DNA of 64,000 nt from Varunaivibrio sulfuroxidans (GTDB lineage Bacteria; Pseudomonadota; Alphaproteobacteria; Rhodospirillales; Magnetovibrionaceae): the NCBI RefSeq assembly GCF_029318635.1, contig NZ_CP119676.1, forward strand, positions 1,687,001 to 1,751,000. The letters are read 5' to 3'. Each line of letters starts with the position of its first letter. Position 1 is the first letter of the stretch. Under the pieces are notes generated by a model that had not been told where the DNA came from, made no database searches, and saw only the letters and a program-made list of their open reading frames with translations. Shown one piece after another: positions 47,669 to 56,931 of this stretch. The position numbers were made by a program, and so were the translations under genes.

Positions 47669-48316
47669 ATGAGCTACGCCATCAAGGAGATGTTTTATAC
47701 CCTGCAAGGGGAAGGCGCACGGGCGGGCCGCCCCGCCGTGTTCTGCCGCTTTGCGGGCTGCAACCTGTGGTCGGGGCGCGAGGAGGATCGCGCCCAGGCG
47801 CGCTGCACCTTCTGCGATACCGATTTCGTCGGCGTCGATGGCGCGGGCGGCGGGCGCTTCGAGGACGCCGACGATCTTGCCCACGCCATCGAACGCCTGT
47901 GGCCGACGCCGGCGGAGACGGAGAAGGCGGGCGGGCGTTATGTCGTGCTGACCGGCGGCGAGCCGACGCTACAGATCGACGCCGCCCTGATCGACGCCCT
48001 CCACGCGCGCCATTTCGAAATTGCCCTGGAAACCAACGCCACCCGCGTCCCGCCACCCGGGATCGACTGGATTTGCGCCAGCCCCAAGGGCGACGCGCCA
48101 CTTGCCGTCGGGGCGGGCGACGAGTTGAAATTGGTTTACCCCCAGCCCGGCGTCGATCCCGCCGCGTTCGCCGACCTTGACTTCACGCATTTTTTCCTGC
48201 AGCCCATGGATGGCCCCGAGCGGGCGCGCAACACCGCCCTGACGGTGCGCTACTGTCTCGATCACCCATGCTGGAAACTGTCCCTGCAAACCCACAAAAT
48301 CATAGGAATTCCATAA
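47669..48316 (+). CDS. queE: 7-carboxy-7-deazaguanine synthase QueE
   Basis: 215 residues. Radical SAM enzyme that contracts the ring of 6-carboxytetrahydropterin. The cluster motif is Cys31-X14-Cys46-X2-Cys49 (CNLWSGREEDRAQARCTFCD), the wide-spaced variant typical of many QueE proteins instead of CxxxCxxC. TLQGEGARAGRPAVFCRFAG precedes it and the glycine-rich VLTGGEPTLQID loop follows. The C terminus ends KLSLQTHKIIGIP. Between queC and queD with very short gaps. Confidence 0.95.
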   Translation: MSYAIKEMFYTLQGEGARAGRPAVFCRFAGCNLWSGREEDRAQARCTFCDTDFVGVDGAGGGRFEDADDLAHAIERLWPTPAETEKAGGRYVVLTGGEPTLQIDAALIDALHARHFEIALETNATRVPPPGIDWICASPKGDAPLAVGAGDELKLVYPQPGVDPAAFADLDFTHFFLQPMDGPERARNTALTVRYCLDHPCWKLSLQTHKIIGIP

Positions 48317-48318
48317 CG

Positions 48319-48849
48319 ATGACCTATCTGGTCACCCGCACGATCGGGATCGACGCCGGACACCGGATTATGACTCACGGCTCGAAATGCCGCCACCTGC
48401 ACGGCCATCGCTATACCATCGAAGCGACCTGCAAGGCGCGCGGCGACGCCTTGCAGAGCAACGGCGAACAGACCGACATGGTGATTGACTTCGGTTTTTT
48501 AAAAGAGGAGATGGAGCGCCATATCGACGCCCCCTGCGATCACGGCTTTATCGCCGCCCTGGGTGATGTCGAGGTGTTGGCGATGTTCGCGCCCCTTGAT
48601 TGTGATTTTGAAATATGGCATCAAGACATACGCGCGGAAATCGAAAAAATCGGATATTGCACCACTGTTGATTGCCGCTTGCAGACGAAATTATATATCG
48701 TCGATTTTCACCCCACCGCGGAATGTCTGGCCAAACACTGGTTCATGCGCCTGGATGAAGCCGTGCGTGCGCGAAGCGGCGACGCCGCCGTGATCGACCG
48801 CGTGCGGGTCTGGGAAACCCCAAACTGCTGGGCCGAATATGGCGCCTGA
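48319..48849 (+). CDS. queD: 6-carboxytetrahydropterin synthase QueD
   Basis: 176 residues from the ATG at 48319-48321. QueD makes 6-carboxytetrahydropterin from dihydroneopterin triphosphate. The zinc-binding His cluster and catalytic Cys are in AGHRIMTHGSKCRHLHGHRY. VIDFGFLKEEMERHIDAPCDHGF is characteristic, followed by a long insert and HPTAECLAKHWF and VRVWETPNCWAEY. It is longer than the usual 120-residue QueD, with about 50 extra residues before the conserved HPTAE block. It starts 2 bp after the queE stop. Confidence 0.93.
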   Translation: MTYLVTRTIGIDAGHRIMTHGSKCRHLHGHRYTIEATCKARGDALQSNGEQTDMVIDFGFLKEEMERHIDAPCDHGFIAALGDVEVLAMFAPLDCDFEIWHQDIRAEIEKIGYCTTVDCRLQTKLYIVDFHPTAECLAKHWFMRLDEAVRARSGDAAVIDRVRVWETPNCWAEYGA

Positions 48850-48930
48850 AAATATGGCGCCTAAAATGGAATTTAATCGCAAGCATTCCAATCAAGCCGG
48901 CCCACAACCCAACAACGCAATGGAAGCGCC

Positions 48931-50199
48931 ATGACCGCCCCGAATGTTTCGCCCCAGCAGTCCTCCCCGGGCGTTCTCGTCGTTCTGCGCGTATTCCTGC
49001 CCTTCGCCATGGGCTTTTACCTGTCCTATCTGTACCGGGTCGTCAACGCCGTCATTGCGCCCGAGCTGATTACCGACATGGGATTGGACGCCAACGCCCT
49101 CGGATTGATGACCAGCGCCTATTTTTTGGCCTTCGCGATGATCCAGATTCCGGTCGGCGTTTTCCTCGACCGTTACGGTCCCCGGCGCACCGAAGCGGCG
49201 CTCTTGTGTTTCGCCGCCCTGGGCGCGGTAATCTTCGCCCTCGCCCCGGACACGGCGTTCCTGGTTGCCGGGCGCGCCCTGATCGGCCTCGGGGTTTCGG
49301 CCTGCCTGATGGCGGCGTTCACGGCGTCGGTGATGTGGTTCGCCAAGGAACGCCTAGCGTTGGTCAACGGAGCCTTGTTGATGTTCGGCGGCCTGGGCGC
49401 CCTCAGCGCGACCAGGCCGGTCGAATTCGCCCTCAATTTTTTCGACTGGCGAGGCGTTTTCCTTGTCTTGGCCGCACTGACGCTCGGCGTCGCCGGACTG
49501 ATCATCGCCGTGGTTCCCGAACGCAAACACGCCCACCATGGGGCGCGCCTGATCGAGCAAATCCGGGGAGTCGGTCATATTTTAACCGACCGCGCCTTTT
49601 GGGCGATCGCGCCGGCGTGTATCGTCGCCCAGGCGACCTTCCTCGCCGTGCAAAGCCTTTGGGCGGGGCCGTGGTTGCGCGACGTCGCCGGGCTTGATCG
49701 CGCCCAAAGCGCCAATGTCCTGTTTTTATCGGCGGCGGCGATGACCGCTGGATTTTTGCTCAGCGGGGTCATCGCCGAGCGGTTGGGGCGTTTCGGCGTG
49801 CGCCCGATGAGCGTGGCCTTGGGCGGCATGGCTCTATTCATGGTGGTTCAAATCGGCATTATCGCGGGGGTCACGACGTGGGCCGCCCCGCTGTGGGCGG
49901 CGTTCGCCTTCCTCGGCACCACGGGCACGCTGGCCTACGCCGCGCTGTCGCAGAATTTCCCCGCCCACCTCGCCGGAAGGGTCAACGCATCGTTAAATGT
50001 GTTCGTTTTCATCTTGGCCTTCGCCGCCCAGTGGGGCATTGGAGCGATCATCAACCTATGGCCCCGCCTGGCGGACGGCGGCTACGATCCCGCAGGCTAC
50101 CGGGCGGCATTTATAACCATGTTCGCGCTGCAGGCTCTTACCGCCACGTTATACTTGGCGATGCGGCTACGGGGTTCCCGAGCGCGGAATTTCCGATAG
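48931..50199 (+). CDS. MFS transporter
   Basis: 422 residues with about 12 hydrophobic helices, for example MGFYLSYLYRVVNAVIAPEL, FLAFAMIQIPVGVFLDRYGP and FVFILAFAAQWGIGAIINLW. The motif GVFLDRYGPRR between helices 2 and 3 is the standard MFS signature A form. The N-terminal segment YRVVNAVIAPELITDMGLDA suggests the anion/cation or nitrate/sugar-phosphate type of MFS, but the substrate cannot be deduced. No linked enzymes point to one. Its last 33 bp overlap the convergent MerR gene. Confidence 0.85.
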   Translation: MTAPNVSPQQSSPGVLVVLRVFLPFAMGFYLSYLYRVVNAVIAPELITDMGLDANALGLMTSAYFLAFAMIQIPVGVFLDRYGPRRTEAALLCFAALGAVIFALAPDTAFLVAGRALIGLGVSACLMAAFTASVMWFAKERLALVNGALLMFGGLGALSATRPVEFALNFFDWRGVFLVLAALTLGVAGLIIAVVPERKHAHHGARLIEQIRGVGHILTDRAFWAIAPACIVAQATFLAVQSLWAGPWLRDVAGLDRAQSANVLFLSAAAMTAGFLLSGVIAERLGRFGVRPMSVALGGMALFMVVQIGIIAGVTTWAAPLWAAFAFLGTTGTLAYAALSQNFPAHLAGRVNASLNVFVFILAFAAQWGIGAIINLWPRLADGGYDPAGYRAAFITMFALQALTATLYLAMRLRGSRARNFR

Positions 50200-50616
50200 G
50201 GCGTCAATGATCCGGCATTGCGTGACATCGCCGCCCGCGCACGTGTCCGCCAGCGTTTTCAAGGAGCGTTCCATGGCTTTCAGATCGGCGATCTTGGCGC
50301 GGACATCAGCCAGATGATCCAAGGCGATATCCCGCACTTCGGCGCACGTGTACGCGCCGCCGTCCACCCGCCTTAAAAGCGCGCCAATGTCCTGCAGGGT
50401 AAAGCCCAATGCCCGCGAGCGGCGTATAAACGACAGCCGGGACACGGCCGCATCGTCATAGGCCCGATGGCCGCCTTCGGTCCTGGGCGGCGGCGCCAGA
50501 AGCCCTATGCGTTCGTAGTAGCGGATCGTTTCCACCGGACAGCCGCTCAGGCGCGACAAAACGCCAATCGCATGTTTCGCCGGCGGCGGTCCGCTTTCGT
50601 TTGTGGCCTTGCGCAT
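50167..50616 (-). CDS. MerR-family metal-responsive regulator
   Basis: 149 residues. The winged helix is clear: HAIGVLSRLSGCPVETIRYYERIGLL, then GGHRAYDDAAVSRLSFIRRSRALGFTL. The long dimerisation helix contains the metal-site Cys pattern at Cys91 (AYTCAEVRD), Cys126 (LADTCAG) and Cys134 (TQCRIID), spaced like ZntR/CadR/MerR proteins. I infer response to Zn, Cd or Hg, with the exact metal unknown. It is an orphan, with no metal-exporter gene adjacent, unless the overlapping MFS gene is its target. It converges with the MFS gene and overlaps it by 33 bp. Confidence 0.88.
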   Translation of the reverse strand: MRKATNESGPPPAKHAIGVLSRLSGCPVETIRYYERIGLLAPPPRTEGGHRAYDDAAVSRLSFIRRSRALGFTLQDIGALLRRVDGGAYTCAEVRDIALDHLADVRAKIADLKAMERSLKTLADTCAGGDVTQCRIIDALSEIPRSGTP

Positions 50617-50810
50617 GAACGCCTCCTTTCAACACCGCCGGCCCTCCGTTTGGGCGACGCGCGCACACGCGGATCATAGCGTTTTCTCGCCGATCGGTAA
50701 AAAGAAGCGGTCCATCATTTGCCGATCCATATATTTCGTTCGCGCTTCGAACCTGCTATACCCCGCGTGAACCCTATTTTTTCGCCCGTCTAGCCGAGAG
50801 GCCTTTGCCC

Positions 50811-52202
50811 ATGATTCCCCGCTACAGCCGCCCCGAAATGGTCGCCATTTGGGAGCCCGCCAACAAATTCCGCATCTGGTTCGAAATCGAAGCCCACGCC
50901 TGCGACGCGCAAAGCCGGCTCGGCGTCATCCCCGCCGCCGCCGCCAAGACCGTCTGGGAGAAAGGCGACAAACCCTACACCCCCGAGCGGATCGCCCGCA
51001 TCGACGAGATCGAGTTGGAAACCAAGCACGACGTCATCGCGTTTCTAACCGAACTGGCCGAACACATCGGCGAGCCTTCGCGCTTCGTCCACCAGGGCAT
51101 GACCTCTTCGGACGTCCTCGACACCTGCCTGTCCGTGCAACTCAGTCAGGCCGCCGATCTTCTGCTCGCCGACCTCGATAAATTGCTGGCCGCCCTCAAG
51201 CGCCGGGCGTTCGAGGCCAAGGACATGCCGTGCATCGGGCGCAGCCACGGCATTCATGCCGAACCGGTGACCTATGGCCTGAAATTCGCCCGTTTTTACG
51301 CCGAGTTCGCACGCCACCGCGACCGCCTGCTGCGCGCCCGGATGGACATCGCCACCTGCGCCATCTCCGGCGCGGTCGGCACCTTCGCCAACATCGACCC
51401 CGCGGTCGAGGAATACGTCGCCGACAAACTGGGCCTCACCCCCGAGCCGGTTTCGACCCAGGTTATTCCACGCGACCGTCACGCCGCCTTTTTCGCCACC
51501 CTAGGTGTGATCGCCAGTTCGATCGAAAACGTCGCCATTGAGATTCGTCACGCCCAGCGTACCGAAGTGCGCGAGGCCCAGGAATATTTCGCGCCGGGAC
51601 AAAAAGGCTCCAGCGCGATGCCCCACAAACGCAACCCGATCTTGAGCGAAAACCTGACCGGCCTGGCGCGCACCGTGCGTATGGCGGTGGTTCCGGCGCT
51701 GGAAAACGTCGCCCTGTGGCACGAACGGGATATTTCTCATTCGTCGGTGGAACGGATGATCGGCCCCGACGCCACGGTCACCCTGGATTTCGCCCTGGGT
51801 CGCCTGACCGGCCTGATCGACAAATTGGTGCTGTATCCCCAGAACATGCGCGATCAGTTGAATAATTTCGGCGGGATTCACGACGCCCAACGGGTCTTGT
51901 TGTACCTGACCCAGAACGGCGTCTCGCGCGAGGACGCCTATAAAATCGTGCAGCGCAACGCCATGCGGGTGTGGAAGAGCTTCGGCATCGATCCCGACAA
52001 CACCGACGCCCCCGCCCCACTGGATGAAACGGAAAAAGAGGCCGCCGGGCATGAAAACCGGCTGTTTTTCTTCTTGTCCAAGGATCAAGACCTGGCCAAA
52101 GCCTTGAGGGTCGAGGACCTGAAGGCCTTACTTGAGGAAGATTCGATCAGCTACCACACCAAGCGCGTCGATACGATCTTCAAGCGCGTCTTCGGCGCAT
52201 AG
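50811..52202 (+). CDS. purB: Adenylosuccinate lyase
   Basis: 463 residues from the ATG at 50811-50813 (GAGAGG upstream). PurB removes fumarate from SAICAR and from adenylosuccinate. Signature segments: [54 protein letters not shown] with the catalytic His, and the mobile signature loop [21 protein letters not shown] with the catalytic Ser. The C terminus is complete. It lies alone before a strong hairpin terminator, upstream of the main pur operon. Confidence 0.97.
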   Translation: MIPRYSRPEMVAIWEPANKFRIWFEIEAHACDAQSRLGVIPAAAAKTVWEKGDKPYTPERIARIDEIELETKHDVIAFLTELAEHIGEPSRFVHQGMTSSDVLDTCLSVQLSQAADLLLADLDKLLAALKRRAFEAKDMPCIGRSHGIHAEPVTYGLKFARFYAEFARHRDRLLRARMDIATCAISGAVGTFANIDPAVEEYVADKLGLTPEPVSTQVIPRDRHAAFFATLGVIASSIENVAIEIRHAQRTEVREAQEYFAPGQKGSSAMPHKRNPILSENLTGLARTVRMAVVPALENVALWHERDISHSSVERMIGPDATVTLDFALGRLTGLIDKLVLYPQNMRDQLNNFGGIHDAQRVLLYLTQNGVSREDAYKIVQRNAMRVWKSFGIDPDNTDAPAPLDETEKEAAGHENRLFFFLSKDQDLAKALRVEDLKALLEEDSISYHTKRVDTIFKRVFGA

Positions 52203-52205
52203 GCC

Positions 52206-52242
52206 GAAGCGTCCGCCCCCGCCAAGAGGGGGCGGACGCTTC
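52206..52242 (+). terminator. Rho-independent terminator after purB
   Basis: A 15-bp perfect stem, GAAGCGTCCGCCCCC and its complement, with a 7-base loop, followed by TCTCT. It lies 3 bp after the purB stop. The T run is weak but the stem is very strong, and it may also serve the opposite-strand DUF1476 gene. Confidence 0.8.
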
Positions 52243-52283
52243 TCTCCAAAAGACGCCCCGCACCCTATCGGCGAGCGCATAAA

Positions 52284-52607
52284 TCAGCGGGCCGCGACCT
52301 CGTCCACGGCCCGCGCCATTAGGCGCTCGGCCTCGCGGCGGACATCGGCCTCGTCGAGGGCCAACCCCCGGGCGCGCACATCACCCATAATTTTGGCGAC
52401 CATGTCGTCGATTCCCGGAACGTCCAGATCGGAAAGGACGACTTCCTTGGCGTAGGCCTCGGCCTGTGCGCCCGAAAGCCCCATCTTTTCGGCCAACCAC
52501 AGGCCGAGCAGCTTGTTGCGTCGCGACTCGGCCTTAAACCGCAGTTCGCTGTCTTGTTGCAGCTTTGCCTCAAAGCCCTTACCCCGAGACGAAAACGAGT
52601 TAGACAT
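52284..52607 (-). CDS. F1-ATPase zeta inhibitor subunit (DUF1476)
   Basis: 107 residues. The alphaproteobacterial zeta protein binds F1-ATPase and blocks ATP hydrolysis by its N terminus. Sequence signs: the basic head SFSSRGKGFEAKLQQDSEL, then FKAESRRNKLLGLWLAEKMGLSG, YAKEVVLSDLDVPGIDDMV and a helical C-terminal part. Length and motif order fit the family. The stop lies beside a copy of the GAGCGCATAAATCA word also found in the 25-bp array at 40145. It lies between purB and a NRDE gene. Confidence 0.94.
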   Translation of the reverse strand: MSNSFSSRGKGFEAKLQQDSELRFKAESRRNKLLGLWLAEKMGLSGAQAEAYAKEVVLSDLDVPGIDDMVAKIMGDVRARGLALDEADVRREAERLMARAVDEVAAR

Positions 52608-52824
52608 AAGATGTTACCTCTTGATCATTGGCGCCGCGCCTCTCGAAAATTAAGAACACCCTCGCATGAGACGCCTTATTTAGATTTATGCCTAACTGCC
52701 GGAATGTACAATACGTACACGCCATTTTCACACACGCGCCATTTTCGGATCATTTAAAAATGAATCGCCGAAAGACGCGTCGAGACGGTTGATCTTCGCT
52801 GCCCGGGCGCGTGTAATCGCACTT

Positions 52825-53583
52825 ATGTGCACCCTCGTCGTTCAGCGTACCTTGAACCACCCCTGGCCCCTGATCTTGGGCGCGAACCGGGACGAAATGA
52901 TCGGTCGGTCATGGCGCGCGCCCGCGCGCCATTGGCCCGACCGCCCGCAAACCACCGCCGGACTGGATCTTGGCGGCGGTGGGAGTTGGCTCGGCCTCAA
53001 CGATTACGGGGTCGTCGCCGCGGTCCTCAATCAGCCGCGGACCCTCGGGCCGGATAGCGCCAAACGCACGCGAGGCGAACTTCCGTTGGAGGCCCTCGAT
53101 CACGCCGACGCCTACACGGCGGCGGGGGCCCTATGTCATATCGACCCGCGCGCGTATCGCCCGTTCCACTTATTCATCGCCGACAATCGCAACGCCTACG
53201 TCCTCAGTTCCGACGGCCGGGGCGATGTCCTCGTACAAACCCTGAGTGCGGGATTGTCGATGATTACCGCCCATGGCCTGAACGCCCACCCGCCGTCGGC
53301 CAGGGTGCGCACCTACCTGCCCCGTTTCGCCAAGGCCGCCCCGCCCGACCCGGAACGCGGCGCATGGGAAGACTGGAAACGTCTACTCGCCTGCCCTCTT
53401 TTCGACGCCGACGACGGCCCCGCCGGGGCCATGAACATCCACGGCGAAGACGGCTTCGCCACCGTCAGCTCATCCCTGATCGCCTTGCCCGAACAACGCA
53501 ACAAAGACCGCCCGCCCGTATGGCTTTTCACCTCGACGCCCGGCGACGCCGCCTCCTATGATGGTATTTATACTCAATTATAA
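52825..53583 (+). CDS. NRDE-family protein (TANGO2-like)
   Basis: 252 residues from the ATG at 52825-52827. The protein begins MCTLVVQRTLNHPWPL, where Cys2 is the likely N-terminal nucleophile, and has the naming motif GANRDEMIGRSW. LGLNDYGVVAAVLNQ and RGELPLEALDHADA follow. NRDE proteins have an Ntn-hydrolase-like fold; animal TANGO2 is linked to heme transport and lipid metabolism, while bacterial functions are unproven (the HtpA/heme link is debated). The C terminus ends in YDGIYTQL. The downstream gap 53584-53757 is unusually A+T-rich. Confidence 0.84.
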   Translation: MCTLVVQRTLNHPWPLILGANRDEMIGRSWRAPARHWPDRPQTTAGLDLGGGGSWLGLNDYGVVAAVLNQPRTLGPDSAKRTRGELPLEALDHADAYTAAGALCHIDPRAYRPFHLFIADNRNAYVLSSDGRGDVLVQTLSAGLSMITAHGLNAHPPSARVRTYLPRFAKAAPPDPERGAWEDWKRLLACPLFDADDGPAGAMNIHGEDGFATVSSSLIALPEQRNKDRPPVWLFTSTPGDAASYDGIYTQL

Positions 53584-53757
53584 TCGCTTTATTTTATTCT
53601 TAATTTATATCTATTCTACTTGGGTAGGGGGGATATTCGCGATTATAGTTCAGAAAATTTTGGCGGCGAAAATCAGCCGTGTGACGGGTTCTTCGCAGAT
53701 CCTATTTCGTGGCGCCACACTTCGCAGTATGGTTCCCCACACAGGACGCTTTAAACG

Positions 53758-55704
53758 ATGCATGCGTTGATACATTTCTTGGGGCCGGGCGATATTCCTG
53801 CGTCGGTTTACGCCGTTCGGCACGACCCCGCTCTGGTGGCGGCGTCGGTCGCCACCGCGTTTGTCTGCGCAATCGTCGTCTTTGAATTGATCGAGAGGAT
53901 GGCCGGCGCCCGCACGACCCGGTCAAGATTGTTGTGGCTCGTTCCCGGAAGTCTGATTTTTGGCGGCGGTGTTTGGGCGACCCACTTCATCGCCATGGTT
54001 GGGCTGTCCCTGCCCGACGTCACAACCCACGATACATGGATGAGGGGCGTGTCCGTCATGTCGGGAACCCTGGCGGCGAGCGGGGCGTTCTATCTGATCG
54101 GCGCACGCCCCATAGTCCCGGCGCGCACCGTCCTGTCGGGCGTCATGATAGGGCTCGCCATCGCCGTCATCCACTACACCGCCATGGCCGCCATGCGCAC
54201 CCCCTTTCCGGTCATGTACGACCCCATCCCGTTCACCGCCTCGATTGCGGCGGCGATCGGACTGTCGGTCCTGGCGCTCTTCGTCAAGGGCGCGCCGAGC
54301 GAGAACCCCGTCACCCTACGGGTCCTTGTGCGCCGGTCCGTCGGCGCTCTGATCTTGGGTTCGGCGATTGTCGCGACACACTATGTCGCCGACCAGGGGA
54401 CCTATTATTTTTCCATGCGCCCCGAACAAACCGCCGGACTGGGCTTCGAGCGCGAGGCTATCGGCTTCGCCGTGACCGCGGTGACGTTCTTAATCATGAT
54501 CACGGCCCTAATCGGCGCCATTATTTCCCGGCACGTCGAAACGATCGGGCGCCTCAGGATAGAAATCGCAGAACGCAAAAAAGCCGAGATCCGCATTCGC
54601 AAACTATCACGCGCCGTCGAACAAAGTCCGGTGTCGGTCATGATTACCGACCTTGACGGCCACCTTGAGTACGTTAATCCAAAATTCCTTCAGGCCACGG
54701 GGTACACCACCGCGGAAGTTATCGGCCGCAATCCCCGTTTCCTGAAATCCGGGACCATGTCGAAGGACCAATACAGAGAACTGTGGCGAACCATTTCCTC
54801 GGGCGGAGAGTGGCGCGGAGAAATGCACAATATCCGCAAAGATGGGTCACGTTTCTGGGAGTACGCCAGTATTTCCCCGATTCGCGACCCGGATGGAAAA
54901 ATTGTCAGCTATCTGGCCGTCAAAGAGGACATTACGGATCGCAAGGCCGCCGAGGACGACCTATTGCGCGCCAAAGAACAGGCGGAATACGCCGATCATG
55001 CGAAAACCCAATTTCTCGCCAGCATGAGCCACGAATTACGCACCCCGCTCAACGCCATCATCGGCTTTTCCGACCTTCTCATGCACCAAGACATCGAAAC
55101 TTTGGGAAACAAGAAATATCGCGGTTATGTCTCCGACATCAACGCCGCCGGCCAGCATTTGCTCGAAATCATTACCGATATTCTCGATATGTCGAAAATC
55201 GAAAGCGAGACGCTGGAGCTACACGAAGAAACCATCGACCTGAACGCCATTTTGCAAACGTGTGAACATCTGGCCCTTGGGCAGGCCGAGGACAAAAACA
55301 TTCACCTCGCGCTGGAGTTGGCCGAAACGCCCTTGCTGTTGCTGGCCGATCGCCTGAGAGTTAAGCAAATTTTCATCAACTTACTGGGCAACGCCATTAA
55401 GTTTACGCCGCAAAATGGGCGAATCGTGACAAGAAGCGCGCTTCTTGCGAACGGCGCGCTCAAGGTGACGGTATCGGACAACGGCATTGGGATGAGTCCC
55501 GAAGACATTCCCCACGCCCTCGAACCGTTCGGACAACTTACGGACACCGCGTCCCACCCCCACGAAGGCGTCGGGCTGGGCCTTTATCTGGCGCGCGTGT
55601 TTACCGAAAAACATGGCGGAACGTTGAGTATTGAAAGCAATCTCGGCAAAGGCACCCGGATTTCGGTCGTTTTTCCCGGTGAGAGAATATTCCAGGCGGC
55701 CTGA
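53758..55704 (+). CDS. MHYT-sensor histidine kinase with PAS domain
   Basis: 648 residues. N-terminal 260 residues: seven-helix MHYT sensor with ATHFIAMVGLSLP, VIHYTAMAAMRTPF and ATHYVADQGTYYFSM in place of the classical MHYT motifs. A PAS domain follows (VMITDLDGHLEYVNPKF). HisKA has the phosphorylated His425 in SMSHELRTPLNAIIGFSDLL, and HATPase_c has the N box NLLGNAIKFTPQNG, G1 VSDNGIGMSPED and G2 GVGLGLYLARVF. It has no receiver domain, so a partner response regulator must be encoded elsewhere; none is adjacent. Signals could be oxygen, CO or NO, as proposed for MHYT, or unknown. Confidence 0.93.
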   Translation: MHALIHFLGPGDIPASVYAVRHDPALVAASVATAFVCAIVVFELIERMAGARTTRSRLLWLVPGSLIFGGGVWATHFIAMVGLSLPDVTTHDTWMRGVSVMSGTLAASGAFYLIGARPIVPARTVLSGVMIGLAIAVIHYTAMAAMRTPFPVMYDPIPFTASIAAAIGLSVLALFVKGAPSENPVTLRVLVRRSVGALILGSAIVATHYVADQGTYYFSMRPEQTAGLGFEREAIGFAVTAVTFLIMITALIGAIISRHVETIGRLRIEIAERKKAEIRIRKLSRAVEQSPVSVMITDLDGHLEYVNPKFLQATGYTTAEVIGRNPRFLKSGTMSKDQYRELWRTISSGGEWRGEMHNIRKDGSRFWEYASISPIRDPDGKIVSYLAVKEDITDRKAAEDDLLRAKEQAEYADHAKTQFLASMSHELRTPLNAIIGFSDLLMHQDIETLGNKKYRGYVSDINAAGQHLLEIITDILDMSKIESETLELHEETIDLNAILQTCEHLALGQAEDKNIHLALELAETPLLLLADRLRVKQIFINLLGNAIKFTPQNGRIVTRSALLANGALKVTVSDNGIGMSPEDIPHALEPFGQLTDTASHPHEGVGLGLYLARVFTEKHGGTLSIESNLGKGTRISVVFPGERIFQAA

Positions 55705-55891
55705 GGCGTGACGCCCTCCGGGTGGCGCGTAAAACCGACGCAACGGCTCCACCCGGGGCTATTCTCGCCGCCCCATCCCGCCCTGTAACATTGTTTTGCC
55801 CGGGGGGACCTGCTATAGAGCAGACTTTGAGAGGCGACGCGCCTCACCGCCGCCGCCGCCCCTCGCACAGATCGAAAACGGACACACAGCC

Positions 55892-56656
55892 ATGGCCAAA
55901 CGCAGACAACTTTTCGAAGGCAAAGCCAAGGTGCTTTTCGAAGGGCCCGAACCGGGGACCCTCGTGCAGTACTTCAAGGACGACGCCACCGCCTTCAACA
56001 ATCAGAAAAAAGGCACCATTACCGGCAAGGGCGTACTCAACAACCGCATTTCCGAGTACCTGATGACCCGCCTCGGCGAGATCGGCATCCCGACCCATTT
56101 CGTGCGCCGCCTGAACATGCGCGAACAGCTCATACGCGAGGTCGAAATCGTCCCCGTCGAAGTCGTCATCCGCAACATCGTCGCGGGATCTCTGGCCAAA
56201 CGCTTCGCCATCGAGGAAGGCACCGCGCTGCCCCGTTCCATCGTCGAGTATTACTACAAGAAAGACGAACTGGACGATCCCATGATCTCCGAGGAACACA
56301 TCACCGCCTTCGGCTGGGCGACGCCTCCGGAACTGGACGAAATCATGGCGATGAGCCTGCGCATCAACGATTTCCTGACCGGCCTGTTCCTCGGCATCGG
56401 CATCCGCCTGATCGATTTCAAGCTGGAATTCGGCCGCCTGTGGGAAGACGACCAGATGCGCATCGTCCTGGCCGATGAAATCAGCCCCGACAACTGCCGC
56501 CTGTGGGACCTCAAGACCAACGAAAAACTGGATAAGGACCGCTTCCGCCGCGACCTCGGCGGGATCGAGGAAGCCTACCAGGAAGTCGCCCGGCGTCTCG
56601 GCATCCTGCCGGAAAGCGGCCCCAACGATTATCAAGGCCCGGAAACCATCCAATAA
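55892..56656 (+). CDS. purC: SAICAR synthetase
   Basis: 254 residues from the ATG at 55892-55894. PurC joins aspartate to CAIR with ATP. Motifs: [30 protein letters not shown] in part, [21 protein letters not shown], and [18 protein letters not shown] with [15 protein letters not shown]. It heads the operon purC-purS-purQ-purL with short gaps. The frame is open upstream to 55796, but without homology. About 190 bp separates it from the histidine kinase gene. Confidence 0.97.
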   Translation: MAKRRQLFEGKAKVLFEGPEPGTLVQYFKDDATAFNNQKKGTITGKGVLNNRISEYLMTRLGEIGIPTHFVRRLNMREQLIREVEIVPVEVVIRNIVAGSLAKRFAIEEGTALPRSIVEYYYKKDELDDPMISEEHITAFGWATPPELDEIMAMSLRINDFLTGLFLGIGIRLIDFKLEFGRLWEDDQMRIVLADEISPDNCRLWDLKTNEKLDKDRFRRDLGGIEEAYQEVARRLGILPESGPNDYQGPETIQ

Positions 56657-56684
56657 GGGTGCTTTTTGCCAAAAGGAGTCTTCC

Positions 56685-56927
56685 GTGAAAGCGAAAGTCC
56701 ATGTGACCCTAAAAAACGGCGTCCTCGACCCCCAGGGCAAGGCCGTTCAGCACACCCTGGCATCCCTCGGGTTCGATGGCGTCGATAACGTCCGCCAGGG
56801 CAAATACATCGAGCTTGACCTGCTCGAAACCGACGCCGACAAGGCGCGCGCGCAGGTTGACGCCATGTGTCGGCAACTTTTGGCCAACACCGTGATCGAA
56901 AACTATTCGATCGAAATCACGGACTAG
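56685..56927 (+). CDS. purS: FGAM synthetase subunit PurS
   Basis: 80 residues from the GTG at 56685-56687, with AAAAGGAG seven bases upstream. PurS bridges PurQ and PurL in the three-part FGAR amidotransferase. The conserved start [20 protein letters not shown] and the middle [11 protein letters not shown] are present, and the C terminus [11 protein letters not shown] fits. It is 28 bp after purC and 4 bp before purQ. The gene is short and starts with GTG, so it is easy to miss. Confidence 0.94.
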   Translation: MKAKVHVTLKNGVLDPQGKAVQHTLASLGFDGVDNVRQGKYIELDLLETDADKARAQVDAMCRQLLANTVIENYSIEITD

Positions 56928-56931
56928 GGTT

